In this document: positions 1 through 7,372 of the stretch, one piece after another
Layout: every line of letters begins with the position of its first letter
Numbering within the stretch: the first letter of the stretch is position 1
Source: Gammaproteobacteria bacterium
GTDB taxonomy: Bacteria > Pseudomonadota > Gammaproteobacteria > JAJDOJ01
Reading direction: 5' to 3'
DNA length: 17,993 bases
Assembly: GCA_027030565.1 (NCBI GenBank)
Contig: JALVEU010000016.1
Location: forward strand, 1-17,993
Position numbers and translations under genes: made by a program
The notes under the pieces: model-generated
The model's database searches: none
Seen by the model: the letters and a program-made list of their open reading frames with translations, nothing else
What the model was told of the DNA's origin: nothing

Positions 1-2
1 AG

Positions 3-542
3 GTACTCAGTTCACCCGATGTGCGGGTGATCGCCATCGGGCCGGCCACGCGCAGACGGTTGCAGGCTGCAGGCGTCCCAGTCCATTGGAGCCCGGCCTC
101 GCAGTTCACCAGCGAGGCCCTGTTGGAACAGCTAGGCGAGGCTGGACCAGCGGGCCGCGATGTCGTCGTGGTCAAAGGTGTGGGGGGTCGCCAGACCCTC
201 GAAGAACATCTCCGTGACCGGGGTGCACGGGTGCGGACCTTGACCGTCTATCGGCGCGAACCCGTGCGCATTCATCCCCCTGCCGTGAACGAGGCGGTGG
301 AGCGCGCGGGGGTGGACGCGGCCCTGGTGACCAGCGGAGAGATTCTGACAGCGCTGGACGACTACCTGGCAGCACACAACGCGGCCCTGAAGGCGACACT
401 CGCCCTGGTGGCCGGGGGCCAGCGCGTGGCGCGACTGGCCCAGCAGCGTAGTTTTGAGCGTGTCGTCGCTGCGCCCGATCCCAGCGATGCGTCGATGTTC
501 GCGGCCCTGGTGGCGCTTGCCAGGACGTTGCATCGGGGCTGA
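3..542 (+). CDS. hemD: Uroporphyrinogen-III synthase, C-terminal part (5' end cut by window edge)
   Basis: HemD closes and isomerises hydroxymethylbilane to uroporphyrinogen III in cytosolic haem/sirohaem synthesis. The frame is open from base 3 and reads VLSSPDVRVIAIGPAT, so the GTG at 21 is an internal valine rather than the start. About 179 residues remain of a protein that is usually near 250. Family landmarks visible in order are IAIGPAT, the loop VVKGVGGRQTL (compare RGNGGREL in E. coli), ALVTSGEIL, the QRVARLAQQRSFERV stretch, and APDPSDASMFAAL near the C terminus. The family is divergent, so recognition rests on this motif order. The next gene, ubiD, is on the opposite strand only 7 bp away, so no hemX/hemY follows here as it does in many gammaproteobacteria. 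Whether hemC lies upstream cannot be seen. Confidence 0.87.
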   Translation, partial: VLSSPDVRVIAIGPATRRRLQAAGVPVHWSPASQFTSEALLEQLGEAGPAGRDVVVVKGVGGRQTLEEHLRDRGARVRTLTVYRREPVRIHPPAVNEAVERAGVDAALVTSGEILTALDDYLAAHNAALKATLALVAGGQRVARLAQQRSFERVVAAPDPSDASMFAALVALARTLHRG

Positions 543-558
543 GGCGGACTCAGTCCCC
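535..558. terminator. Hairpin spanning both stop codons of convergent hemD and ubiD
   Basis: GGGGCTGAG (535-543) pairs with CTCAG (549-553) and CCCC (555-558), leaving T554 bulged and a 5-base loop. The hemD TGA (540-542) and the ubiD TGA (550-552, minus strand) both lie in the stem. Neither side carries a clear T tract, so it is not a textbook intrinsic terminator. Its place at a tail-to-tail junction suggests a bidirectional transcript end or 3'-end protection. The structure is seen; the function is inferred. Confidence 0.4.
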
Positions 559-2058
559 GTTCAGAATCCCCAGCTGGTCCCAGATGGCATCGATGCGCTG
601 CACCACCGATTCGGACATGCGGATGGGTCGCCCCCACTCACGCTGCGTCTCGCCCGGCCACTTGTTGGTGGCATCGATGCCCATCTTGGACCCCAGGCCG
701 GAAACGGGGGAGGCGAAGTCCAGGTAGTCGATGGGGGTGGACTCCAAGAGCACCGTGTCGCGAGCCGGATCCACTCGCGTGCTGATGGCCCAGACGACCT
801 CCTTCCAGTCCCGGATGTCCACGTCCTCGTCCACCACGACCACGAACTTGGTGTACATGAACTGGCGCAGAAAGGACCACACACCCATCATGATGCGCCG
901 TGCATGCCCCGGGTACTGCTTGCGGATGCGTACCAGCGCCCAGCGATAGGAACAGCCTTCCGGCGGCAGATAGAAGTCCTCGATCTCCGGGTACTGCTGC
1001 TGGAGCAGGGGCACGAAGACCTCGTTGAGTGCGACACCCAGGATCGCCGGTTCGTCGGGCGGCTTGCCCGTATAGGTGCTGTGATAGATGGGCTGCTCCC
1101 GGCAGGTGATGCGGTCGATGGTGAACACCGGAAAGGTCTCCACCTCGTTGTAATAGCCGGTGTGATCCCCGAAGGGGCCTTCCGGTGCCTCGTCTCCCGG
1201 GTGAATGTGCCCTTCCAACACGATCTCCGCCCGAGCGGGGACTGTGAGCTCACTGCCGATACAGCGCACCAGTTCGGTTCGGTGACCCCGCAGCAGCCCG
1301 GCGAAAGCGTGCTCGGAAAGACTGTCCGGCACGGGGGTGACCGCCGCCAGGAGGGTGGCCGGATCGGCGCCGATGGCCACGGCCACCGGGAACGGTTCTT
1401 GCGGATGGCGGGCGCGCCAGTCGGCAAAGTCCAGGGCGCCGCCCCGGTGGGCCAGCCAGCGCATGATGACCCGGTTGCGATCGATGACCTGTTGCCGGTA
1501 GATACCCATGTTCTGGCGCGTACCGTCCGCCCTGCGGGTGACCACCAGCCCCCAGGTAATGAGCGGTCCAGCGTCTCCGGGCCAGCAGGTCTGGACGGGC
1601 AGGTGCCCCAAATCCACCTGATCGCCCTCCGCCACCACCTCCTGGCAGGGTGCACGCCGCACCCGCCTGGGTGCCATATCGAGTACCTTTCGATACACGG
1701 GCAAGGTCTTGAGGGCGTCACGCAGCCCCTGGGGCGGTTCTGGCTGGCGAAGGAAGGCCAACAGCCGACCCACTTCGCGCAATGCGTCGGTACCCTGGGC
1801 CCCCATACCCAGGGCCACCCGGCGCGGCGTCCCGAACAGATTTCCGAGCAGGGGCACCCGGGAGCCTTTCGGGTGCTCGAAGAGCAGCGCGGGGCCGCCG
1901 GCGAGTAAAGTCCGGTGACAGACCTCGGTGATTTCCAGGTAGGGATCCACGACCGGCTCGATGCGTTTGAGCTCCTCCAGGGACTCCAGCACGGCGAGAA
2001 ACTCCCGCAGGTCCCGATAGCGGACCTGCGTGCGCCCCCGTTCGACGCCCTCCACCAT
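550..2058 (-). CDS. ubiD: 4-hydroxy-3-polyprenylbenzoate decarboxylase UbiD
   Basis: UbiD decarboxylates 3-polyprenyl-4-hydroxybenzoate in ubiquinone synthesis, using the prenylated FMN made by UbiX (not in this window). The 502-residue product aligns end to end with E. coli UbiD. Visible blocks are YRDLREFLAVLE (14-25), GGPALLFEHPKG (54-65), LLGNLFGTPRRVALGMG, APCQE, NMGIYRQQ (183-190) and MRWLAHRGGALD (199-210), both in the cofactor/metal-binding region, then EGPFGDHTGYYNEV (293-306), YHSTYTGKPPDEP, LPPEGCSYR and NKWPGETQREWGRP near the end. The ATG at 2058 lies 3 bp after the xthA stop, which suggests co-transcription and perhaps coupled translation. No good Shine-Dalgarno is visible. The N terminus is a few residues longer than E. 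coli's, but no better start lies before the conserved YRDL. Confidence 0.97.
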   Translation of the reverse strand: MVEGVERGRTQVRYRDLREFLAVLESLEELKRIEPVVDPYLEITEVCHRTLLAGGPALLFEHPKGSRVPLLGNLFGTPRRVALGMGAQGTDALREVGRLLAFLRQPEPPQGLRDALKTLPVYRKVLDMAPRRVRRAPCQEVVAEGDQVDLGHLPVQTCWPGDAGPLITWGLVVTRRADGTRQNMGIYRQQVIDRNRVIMRWLAHRGGALDFADWRARHPQEPFPVAVAIGADPATLLAAVTPVPDSLSEHAFAGLLRGHRTELVRCIGSELTVPARAEIVLEGHIHPGDEAPEGPFGDHTGYYNEVETFPVFTIDRITCREQPIYHSTYTGKPPDEPAILGVALNEVFVPLLQQQYPEIEDFYLPPEGCSYRWALVRIRKQYPGHARRIMMGVWSFLRQFMYTKFVVVVDEDVDIRDWKEVVWAISTRVDPARDTVLLESTPIDYLDFASPVSGLGSKMGIDATNKWPGETQREWGRPIRMSESVVQRIDAIWDQLGILNGD

Positions 2059-2061
2059 GGC

Positions 2062-2841
2062 TCAACCGGAAGTGTCCAGGTCGAAATCTGCCCAGACCGG
2101 GGCATGATCGCTGGGGCGCGGGAGCCGCCTCGGGGCCGGATCCACCTCGCAGGCCGTGGCCCGCTGCGCCAGCGCATGGCTGGCCAGGATCAGGTCGATA
2201 CGCAGTCCCAGATTGCGCCGAAAGGCCGCCGAGCGATAATCCCACCAGGTGAAGCCCGGCTCTTCGGGGTGCAGGCGGCGGAAGACGTCTTCCAGACCCA
2301 CGTTCAGGAGCGCACGCAGGGCCTCGCGTTCCGGCGTGCTGCACAGGATGCGTTCCCTGCACAGTTCGGGGTCGTACACGTCCAGGTCCGTAGGGGCGAT
2401 GTTGAAGTCCCCGAGTACGACGAGATACCGATGCCGCCGCAGTTCCGTCGCCAGGTATTCGGTTACGCGCCCGAGCCAGTGGAGCTTGTATTCGTATTTG
2501 TCCGAGCCCACCTCCGAGCCGTTCACCACGTACAGATTGACGACGCGCACGCCTTCGATGGTGGCCGCCAGGATACGCCGCTGAGGATCGTCGAGTTGTG
2601 GGATGTCGGTGACCACCTCGGTGGGCGGCCTGCGACTGAGCAGGGCCACCCCATTGTACGCCCGCTGGCCGCTGTAGGCCGCGCAGTAACCCGCCTCGGC
2701 CACATCGACGATGGGAAACTGATCGTCCGTGAGCTTGGTCTCCTGCAGGGCCAGTACATCCGGCGCAGATGTTTCCAACCAGTCGAGCACCTGCTCGTGG
2801 CGGACGCGCAGCGAGTTCACGTTCCAGGTGGCGATGCGCAT
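2062..2841 (-). CDS. xthA: Exodeoxyribonuclease III (AP endonuclease)
   Basis: Exonuclease III is a metal-dependent repair enzyme that cleaves at abasic sites and removes 3' blocking groups from duplex DNA. The 259 residues show the complete endonuclease/exonuclease/phosphatase fold signature: WNVNS (6-10), LQETK with the metal ligand E34, NLYVVNG with Y104 (family usually VPNG), GDFNIAP with D145 and N147, GFTWWDYR (197-203), GLRIDLIL with D216, and the catalytic SDHAP with D245 and H246. Length is typical (E. coli 268). The ATG at 2841 gives the canonical MRIATWNVNSLR N terminus. It lies between the SH3-domain gene and ubiD. The 63-bp AT-rich gap upstream may hold its own promoter, so it need not depend on the gyrB transcript. 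Confidence 0.97.
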   Translation of the reverse strand: MRIATWNVNSLRVRHEQVLDWLETSAPDVLALQETKLTDDQFPIVDVAEAGYCAAYSGQRAYNGVALLSRRPPTEVVTDIPQLDDPQRRILAATIEGVRVVNLYVVNGSEVGSDKYEYKLHWLGRVTEYLATELRRHRYLVVLGDFNIAPTDLDVYDPELCRERILCSTPEREALRALLNVGLEDVFRRLHPEEPGFTWWDYRSAAFRRNLGLRIDLILASHALAQRATACEVDPAPRRLPRPSDHAPVWADFDLDTSG

Positions 2842-2890
2842 GCAGATTTATCCCAAGATATTGATTTATAAGTATTTATTCGTATTCTAA
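2842..2890 (-). promoter_or_regulatory. AT-rich promoter-like segment upstream of xthA
   Basis: 37 of these 49 bases are A or T in an otherwise GC-rich window. Read on the minus strand toward xthA it offers TATAAA (2870-2865) and GATAAA as -10-like hexamers, but I find no convincing -35 at 16-18 bp from either. The composition and place suggest a promoter for xthA-ubiD. The exact elements are not resolved. Confidence 0.33.
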
Positions 2891-2895
2891 GCGGG

Positions 2896-2913
2896 CTGGA
2901 GATACTACTCCAG
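2896..2913 (-). other. Small hairpin over the stop codon of the SH3-domain gene
   Basis: CTGGAG (2896-2901) and CTCCAG (2908-2913) are a perfect 6-bp inverted repeat with a 6-base loop. On the minus strand the TAG stop (2907-2905) lies in the loop. No T run follows in the direction of transcription, so termination by this element alone is doubtful. It may attenuate or mark the 3' end of the gyrB/SH3 transcript before the AT-rich segment. Confidence 0.3.
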
Positions 2914-3642
2914 GTCGAATCCGTGGAACCTTCTGCGCAAACGGCGCTCGGCAGCGTGGCGTCCCAGGGCCATGCCTGCCAGGAGACCGACCAGCAGCAC
3001 CAGAGCACCGATCGATAGCCAGGATGTGCCGGCCAGAGCCGCCACGCCCGAGCGCGTCGGAGGCCCCGGGTTGCGCTCCTGAGATGCGGGCTGTCGTTCG
3101 TCCAGCCGGGCCTGCTGGGCCCGGTACTCTTCCAGCAACGCCTGATGCACGGTCTGCAACGAGCGCAACTCCTCCTCAAGGGCGGCAACCCGCGCATCCG
3201 TTCCCGGATCCCCTTCCGGGGCGCTCGGCGGCGGCTCAGCCGATCGTTCGGCAAGCTGGCCACGCAGGCGTTCCAGCTCGGAGTGGAGCTGCCGGTTTTC
3301 CTGTTCCAGGGTCGCCACCCGGCGGGCGGCAGTGGGTTCCTTTTGCAGGTAAGCCCCCTTCACCCACCCTTCCAGACCATCCTGTGTGCGGACCTTCACA
3401 TAGGCGCCGTTGGCCTTGAGCACCGTGACCTTCGTTCCGCTGCTGAGTACGCCCAGGCGCTCGCCTTCCCCGTTGCTCTTCGGATAGACGCTGAGACGGA
3501 GCTTGTCCGTGACGTAGCGGACATCCTGTGCACACACCGGCCCGCTCAGGGCCAAGAGGAGCAGACCCGACAAGGCCCAGGCCCATACCGGCCAGGCACG
3601 GGCCGGAGCAGACCAGCCCGGACTGGATCCACGGCACACCAT
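2905..3642 (-). CDS. Exported SH3-domain, coiled-coil, single-TM protein (YgiM/TIGR04211-like)
   Basis: From the ATG at 3642 the 245-residue product has a signal-like segment ending GPVCA (about 1-38), a bacterial SH3-type domain (RYVTDKLRLSVYPKS through GWVKGAYLQ, about 42-101), a heptad-rich coiled coil (about 105-185) with a Pro/Glu-rich break near 135-150, a Gly/Pro linker, one hydrophobic segment (about 205-227) and an Arg-rich tail. This order matches E. coli YgiM, so an inner-membrane anchor with the SH3 domain in the periplasm is likely. The precise function is not established. Start choice is uncertain. An ATG at 3669 would overlap the gyrB stop by 8 bp and suggest coupling, but it makes an unusually long signal n-region. 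Still longer starts run deep into gyrB. Neither start has a clear Shine-Dalgarno. Confidence 0.85.
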   Translation of the reverse strand: MVCRGSSPGWSAPARAWPVWAWALSGLLLLALSGPVCAQDVRYVTDKLRLSVYPKSNGEGERLGVLSSGTKVTVLKANGAYVKVRTQDGLEGWVKGAYLQKEPTAARRVATLEQENRQLHSELERLRGQLAERSAEPPPSAPEGDPGTDARVAALEEELRSLQTVHQALLEEYRAQQARLDERQPASQERNPGPPTRSGVAALAGTSWLSIGALVLLVGLLAGMALGRHAAERRLRRRFHGFDLE

Positions 3643-3661
3643 CGTTGGCGCTGTACGCGCG

Positions 3662-6073
3662 TCAGACATCCAGGTTGGCCACGTCCAGGGCATTGCGCTC
3701 GATGAACTCGCGCCGCGGCTCCACCTGGTCACCCATGAGCGTGGTGAACATCTCGTCGGCGGCGATGGCGTCCTCGATCTTGACTTGTAGCAGCCGCCTG
3801 GTGGCGGGGTCCATGGTGGTCTCCCAGAGCTGCTCCGGATTCATCTCTCCCAGGCCTTTGTAGCGTTGGATCGTATGGCCGCGCCGCGCTTCCTCCATGA
3901 GCCACGAGACCGCATCGCCGAACCGGTCGACGGCCTGCTTTCGCTCACCGCGTTGCACATAGGCCCCTTCGCGGAGCAGGCCGACGAGCCGTGCAGCCGC
4001 CTGATAGATGGCGTTGGCATCGGCACTGAGGAAAAACTCCTCATCTAGATCCAAAACGTAGGGTACCCCATGCATCCACTTCGTAACCCGCACACGGGGC
4101 GTGGTCCCTTCCTCACCGGCCAGCAGTGCGGCTTCGTACCGCAAGTTGCGCTGTTCCGGCGTTGCGTTGAGCCGCTCCACCAGAGCGGCAGACCACTGCG
4201 CGAGCGCCTCCCGGTCCGTGTGGTCGGACGGTGGCGCGACGTCCAGCATCGCCTCGAGCAGCTTGCGGTCGATCCGCCGCGACAGGCGCTCGATCCGGGT
4301 GCGTGCCAGATTGTAGATGCGCATCAGATCTTCCAACGCCTCACCTGTCAGCGGTGGGGCCTCGGGATCAAACACCAGCGCGGCACCTTCCAGGGCCACC
4401 CGGGTGAGATATTCGTTCAGTTCCTGGTCGTCCTTGAGATAGGTTTCCTGCTTGCCCTTCTTGACCTTGTACAAAGGGGGCTGGCCGATGTAGATGTGAC
4501 CGCGTTCGATGAGTTCGGGCATCTGGCGATAGAAAAACGTGAGCAGCAAGGTACGGATGTGTGAGCCGTCGACATCCGCATCGGTCATCAGGATGATGCG
4601 GTGGTAACGCAGTTTGTCCGGATCGAATTCGTCCTTGCCGATCCCGCAGCCCAGCGCGGTGATCAGCGTACCCACCTCGGCCGAAGAAAGCATCTTGTCG
4701 AAGCGGGCCTTCTCCACATTGAGGATCTTGCCCTTGAGCGGCAGAACCGCCTGCGTGCGACGGTCCCGGCCCTGCTTGGCCGAGCCGCCCGCCGAGTCGC
4801 CCTCCACGACGAAGAGCTCGGATTTGCCCGGGTCCCGCTCCTGGCAGTCCGCCAACTTCCCAGGAAGTCCGGCCACGTCCAGAACGCCCTTGCGCCGCGT
4901 CATCTCCCTGACCTTACGGGCTGCCTCACGCGCGCGGGCCGCTTCCTCTACCTTGGCGGTGATAGCCTTGGCCTCGGCGGGATGCTCCAGTAGGAATTCC
5001 TGCAGACGATCCGAGAGCAAGGATTCCACCACCCCCTTGACCTCCGAAGAGACCAGCTTGTCCTTGGTCTGGGAGGAGAACTTCGGATCCGGCGCCTTCA
5101 CCGAGACCACCGCCGTGAGTCCTTCACGTGTGTCCTCCCCCGCCAGTGTCACCTTCTTGCGCCCATTGGACTCAGCGACGAACTGATTCAAGGTGCGCGT
5201 CAGTGCCGCACGAAATCCGGCCAGATGCGTCCCCCCGTCGCGCTGCGGGATGTTGTTGGTGAAGCAGAAGATGTTCTCTTGATAGGAGTCGTTCCACTGC
5301 ATGGCGATTTCCACCCCGATGCCGTTGCGCTCCGCCTGGAAATGAAACACCGTGGGGTGGATGGGCGTTTTCTTGCGGTTGAGATGCTCCACGAAGGCAC
5401 GAATCCCGCCCTCGTACTGAAACACGTCCTTGCGCGCGACACGATGGTCCTCCAGGGTGATCCGCACGCCGGAGTTGAGAAAGGACAGTTCCCGCAAACG
5501 CTTGGCGAGGATGTCGTAGTGGAACTCGGTGTCCGAGAAGACCGTCCTGCTGGGGAGGAAACGCACTGTGGTTCCCGTACGCTCGGTGGATCCCACGCGC
5601 TTGAGGGGATACAACGGCTCGCCCAAGCGATATTCCTGCTTCCACACGGCGCCATCACGGTGGATGGTGAGGGTCAAGTGATCCGATAGCGCATTGACCA
5701 CCGAGACCCCGACGCCGTGTAATCCGCCGGAGACCTTGTAGGAGTTGTCGTCGAACTTGCCGCCGGCGTGCAGATGTGTCATCACCACTTCGGCAGCCGG
5801 CACCCCTTCTTCCGGGTGAATGTCCACCGGAATGCCACGACCGTCGTCCATCACGCTCACGGAACCATCGCTGTGGATGGTTACGTGGATTTCGGTGCAG
5901 TAGCCGGCCAAGGCCTCGTCGATGGCGTTGTCCACCACTTCGAAGACCATGTGGTGCAGACCAGTGCCGTCGTCGGTGTCCCCGATGTACATTCCGGGGC
6001 GTTTGCGCACGGCCTCCAGGCCCCGCAGGACCTGGATATTGGAGGAATCATAGCGGTCGTCTGTCATCGGCAT
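3662..6073 (-). CDS. gyrB: DNA gyrase subunit B
   Basis: GyrB is the ATPase and TOPRIM subunit of the A2B2 gyrase that adds negative supercoils. The 803 residues match E. coli (804) throughout. The GHKL ATPase region carries the catalytic E45 in HHMVFEVVDNAIDEA, D76 and R79-G80 in MDDGRGIPV, and KVSGGLHGVGVS (113-124). The transducer lysine is K337 in QTKDKL. TOPRIM has EGDSAGG (E424, D426), LPLKGKILNVEKAR (K447) and DADVD (D498, D500, D502). The C-terminal region ends YKGLGEMNPEQLWETTMDP and a typical tail. D426 and K447, positions tied to quinolone resistance in E. coli, are wild type. An in-frame ATG two codons later (6067) is an alternative start. A perfect TATAAT lies about 65 bp upstream, so gyrB probably has its own promoter as well as read-through from recF. 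Confidence 0.98.
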   Translation of the reverse strand: MPMTDDRYDSSNIQVLRGLEAVRKRPGMYIGDTDDGTGLHHMVFEVVDNAIDEALAGYCTEIHVTIHSDGSVSVMDDGRGIPVDIHPEEGVPAAEVVMTHLHAGGKFDDNSYKVSGGLHGVGVSVVNALSDHLTLTIHRDGAVWKQEYRLGEPLYPLKRVGSTERTGTTVRFLPSRTVFSDTEFHYDILAKRLRELSFLNSGVRITLEDHRVARKDVFQYEGGIRAFVEHLNRKKTPIHPTVFHFQAERNGIGVEIAMQWNDSYQENIFCFTNNIPQRDGGTHLAGFRAALTRTLNQFVAESNGRKKVTLAGEDTREGLTAVVSVKAPDPKFSSQTKDKLVSSEVKGVVESLLSDRLQEFLLEHPAEAKAITAKVEEAARAREAARKVREMTRRKGVLDVAGLPGKLADCQERDPGKSELFVVEGDSAGGSAKQGRDRRTQAVLPLKGKILNVEKARFDKMLSSAEVGTLITALGCGIGKDEFDPDKLRYHRIILMTDADVDGSHIRTLLLTFFYRQMPELIERGHIYIGQPPLYKVKKGKQETYLKDDQELNEYLTRVALEGAALVFDPEAPPLTGEALEDLMRIYNLARTRIERLSRRIDRKLLEAMLDVAPPSDHTDREALAQWSAALVERLNATPEQRNLRYEAALLAGEEGTTPRVRVTKWMHGVPYVLDLDEEFFLSADANAIYQAAARLVGLLREGAYVQRGERKQAVDRFGDAVSWLMEEARRGHTIQRYKGLGEMNPEQLWETTMDPATRRLLQVKIEDAIAADEMFTTLMGDQVEPRREFIERNALDVANLDV

Positions 6074-6138
6074 GCTCTACTCGTTCAACTAGGGGACGCC
6101 AAGGGCGCAATCCAGGGGGGCGACGCCGCGGGTGGCGC

Positions 6139-6144
6139 ATTATA
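6139..6144 (-). promoter_or_regulatory. Probable gyrB -10 element (TATAAT)
   Basis: On the minus strand TATAAT is a perfect sigma70 -10 in the 153-bp recF-gyrB gap, giving a leader of roughly 60 nt. The -35 at 17 bp (CCAGCG) is poor, so an activator or supercoiling may be needed; many gyr promoters respond to relaxation. A parS-like site lies just upstream at 6172-6187, near -40 to -55. Confidence 0.5.
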
Positions 6145-6171
6145 CCCCGCCGGACGTGCACCGCTGGCAGG

Positions 6172-6187
6172 GGTTTCACGTGGAACA
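6172..6187. promoter_or_regulatory. parS: parS-like ParB-binding site 1 (gyrB upstream region)
   Basis: GGTTTCACGTGGAACA matches the widely conserved parS palindrome TGTTTCACGTGAAACA at 14 of 16 positions, with the CACGTG core and both GTT/AAC arms intact. It lies between recF and gyrB, just upstream of the putative gyrB -10. Its pairing with two further sites and with parA/parB in the same window supports the call. Confidence 0.85.
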
Positions 6188-6226
6188 CCTCAAAGCTGCC
6201 GCCGCATGGGCCAGGCATTCCGCGCC

Positions 6227-7339
6227 TCATCCTTGCGGCGCGACCACGTGTGAAGCGCGTCTCCCGGTGTCACGAACGACGCCTTGTTCCACGTGAAACA
6301 GCTGCGCTTCCTCGTTTCCCGGCATCATGGCCACCGCTTCGTCCAGTGCGGTCACCACCAGTTGCACTCCCAAGGCCCGCAAACGCGCCATGGCGATCTC
6401 CCAGTGGTGCCGGTCCAGCTCCGCAGCCAGGTCGTCCACCAACAGCACGCCACCGCCTCCGGTTCGTTCTGAAACGAGGCGAAACTGGGCGATCACCAGC
6501 GCCAGGACCAGCAACTTCTGCTGCCCTTGCGAGAGCATGCGTGCCGCTGGCCCGAGACCGGTGGTCAGGACCACGTCTGCCCGGTGGGGACCCACTCGGG
6601 TATAGCCCACCCTTCGATCCCCTGTACGCGCCGCCGCCAAGGCCTCTTCCAAGGTCCGTCCCTCCGGCCAACCTCGGCGAAACTCCAGGCGCAGCACACA
6701 CTCCGGCATGACGTACTCGAGCTCCTCGGCCACCAACCGGGTGAGCTCTGAGATCCACTTGGCACGTTGCGCGGTCAGACGTTCCCCGGCGAGGGCGAGT
6801 GCATGTTCCCAGGGCGCCACCTCCCGGTCAGGCGCCCCCACCCGTAACAAGGCGTTGCGCTGCGTCAAGGCGCGGCCATATTCCACCCACTGGGCTGGAA
6901 ACTTCGGTTCCACGTGGAACACGCCCCAGTCCAGTAGCCCACGGCGGTTGCCCGGCCCGCCACTGACCAGACGGTGACTCTCTGGATCCACCACCTGTAC
7001 GCGGAGAAACCGTGTCAATTCCCGGGCAGAGCGCACCGTCCGCCCATCCACTCGCACGCGCCTTCCGGCACGTGTGAGTTCGATACCCAGCCGATGGACC
7101 GCGCCACCGGACGCGCTCGCCTGCGCCACACACCGGCAGACCTGCTCACCGCTCTGGATGAGCTCGGTGGTGTGCCGGGTACGGAAGCTCTTTCCTCGAG
7201 AAAGAAGGTAAATGGCCTCGAGAACCGAGGTCTTGCCGGCCGCGTTGGGACCTACAAATATATTGACCGTCGGCGCCAGTGTCAGTTCCACCTGCCGCAG
7301 ACAGCGCAGGCGTTCGATGCACAACCGCTTCAGCACCAC
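6227..7339 (-). CDS. recF: DNA replication and repair protein RecF
   Basis: RecF is an SMC-like ABC ATPase that, with RecO and RecR, loads RecA at single-strand gaps. The 370 residues show Walker A GPNAAGKT (30-37), YLLSRGKSFRT (44-54), VGPHRAD (249-255), the ABC signature LSQGQQKLLVLAL (269-281) and Walker B VLLVDDLAAELD (298-309). The start is GTG at 7339 (GTG-GTG-CTG-AAG). It gives MVLKRLCIERLR, aligned with E. coli MSLTRLLIRDFR, and GGAAG sits about 8 bp upstream. It begins 33 bp after the dnaN stop, so a dnaN-recF operon is likely. Two parS-like sites fall inside the gene and encode FHVE twice (142-145 and 348-351). About 13 residues extend past the usual C terminus (E. coli 357). Confidence 0.97.
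   Translation of the reverse strand: MVLKRLCIERLRCLRQVELTLAPTVNIFVGPNAAGKTSVLEAIYLLSRGKSFRTRHTTELIQSGEQVCRCVAQASASGGAVHRLGIELTRAGRRVRVDGRTVRSARELTRFLRVQVVDPESHRLVSGGPGNRRGLLDWGVFHVEPKFPAQWVEYGRALTQRNALLRVGAPDREVAPWEHALALAGERLTAQRAKWISELTRLVAEELEYVMPECVLRLEFRRGWPEGRTLEEALAAARTGDRRVGYTRVGPHRADVVLTTGLGPAARMLSQGQQKLLVLALVIAQFRLVSERTGGGGVLLVDDLAAELDRHHWEIAMARLRALGVQLVVTALDEAVAMMPGNEEAQLFHVEQGVVRDTGRRASHVVAPQG
6285..6300. promoter_or_regulatory. parS: parS-like ParB-binding site 2 (within recF 3' end)
   Basis: TGTTCCACGTGAAACA matches the parS consensus at 15 of 16 positions and is the closest match of the three. It lies in recF codons for residues LFHVEQ near the C terminus, 113 bp from site 1. 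Confidence 0.92.
6906..6921. promoter_or_regulatory. parS: parS-like ParB-binding site 3 (within recF)
   Basis: The core GTTCCACGTGGAAC is a perfect 14-bp palindrome; the full 16-mer matches the consensus at 13 positions. The symmetric C/G substitution is the form I recall for strong Pseudomonas parS sites. It lies in recF codons for VFHVEP (residues 140-145), 621 bp from site 2. Confidence 0.85.
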
Positions 7340-7372
7340 TAACGGCTTCCGGATGGGCGCGTGCTCTGCTCC

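Noticed and set aside
454..1908. 484-codon open frame on the plus strand opposite ubiD
   Set aside because: It overlaps clearly conserved ubiD codons, has no recognisable domain, and is explained by high-GC antisense openness.
6048..6230. 60-codon minus-strand frame in the recF-gyrB gap containing FHVK
   Set aside because: The peptide is a by-product of the parS sequence. The frame overlaps the gyrB start and has no homology or ribosome-binding site.
6236..6251. Another CACGTG near 6245, with others at about 5126, 7060, 9169, 10820, 12950, 13725 and 16515, as parS sites
   Set aside because: Only the six-base core matches. The GTT/AAC arms needed for parS are absent.
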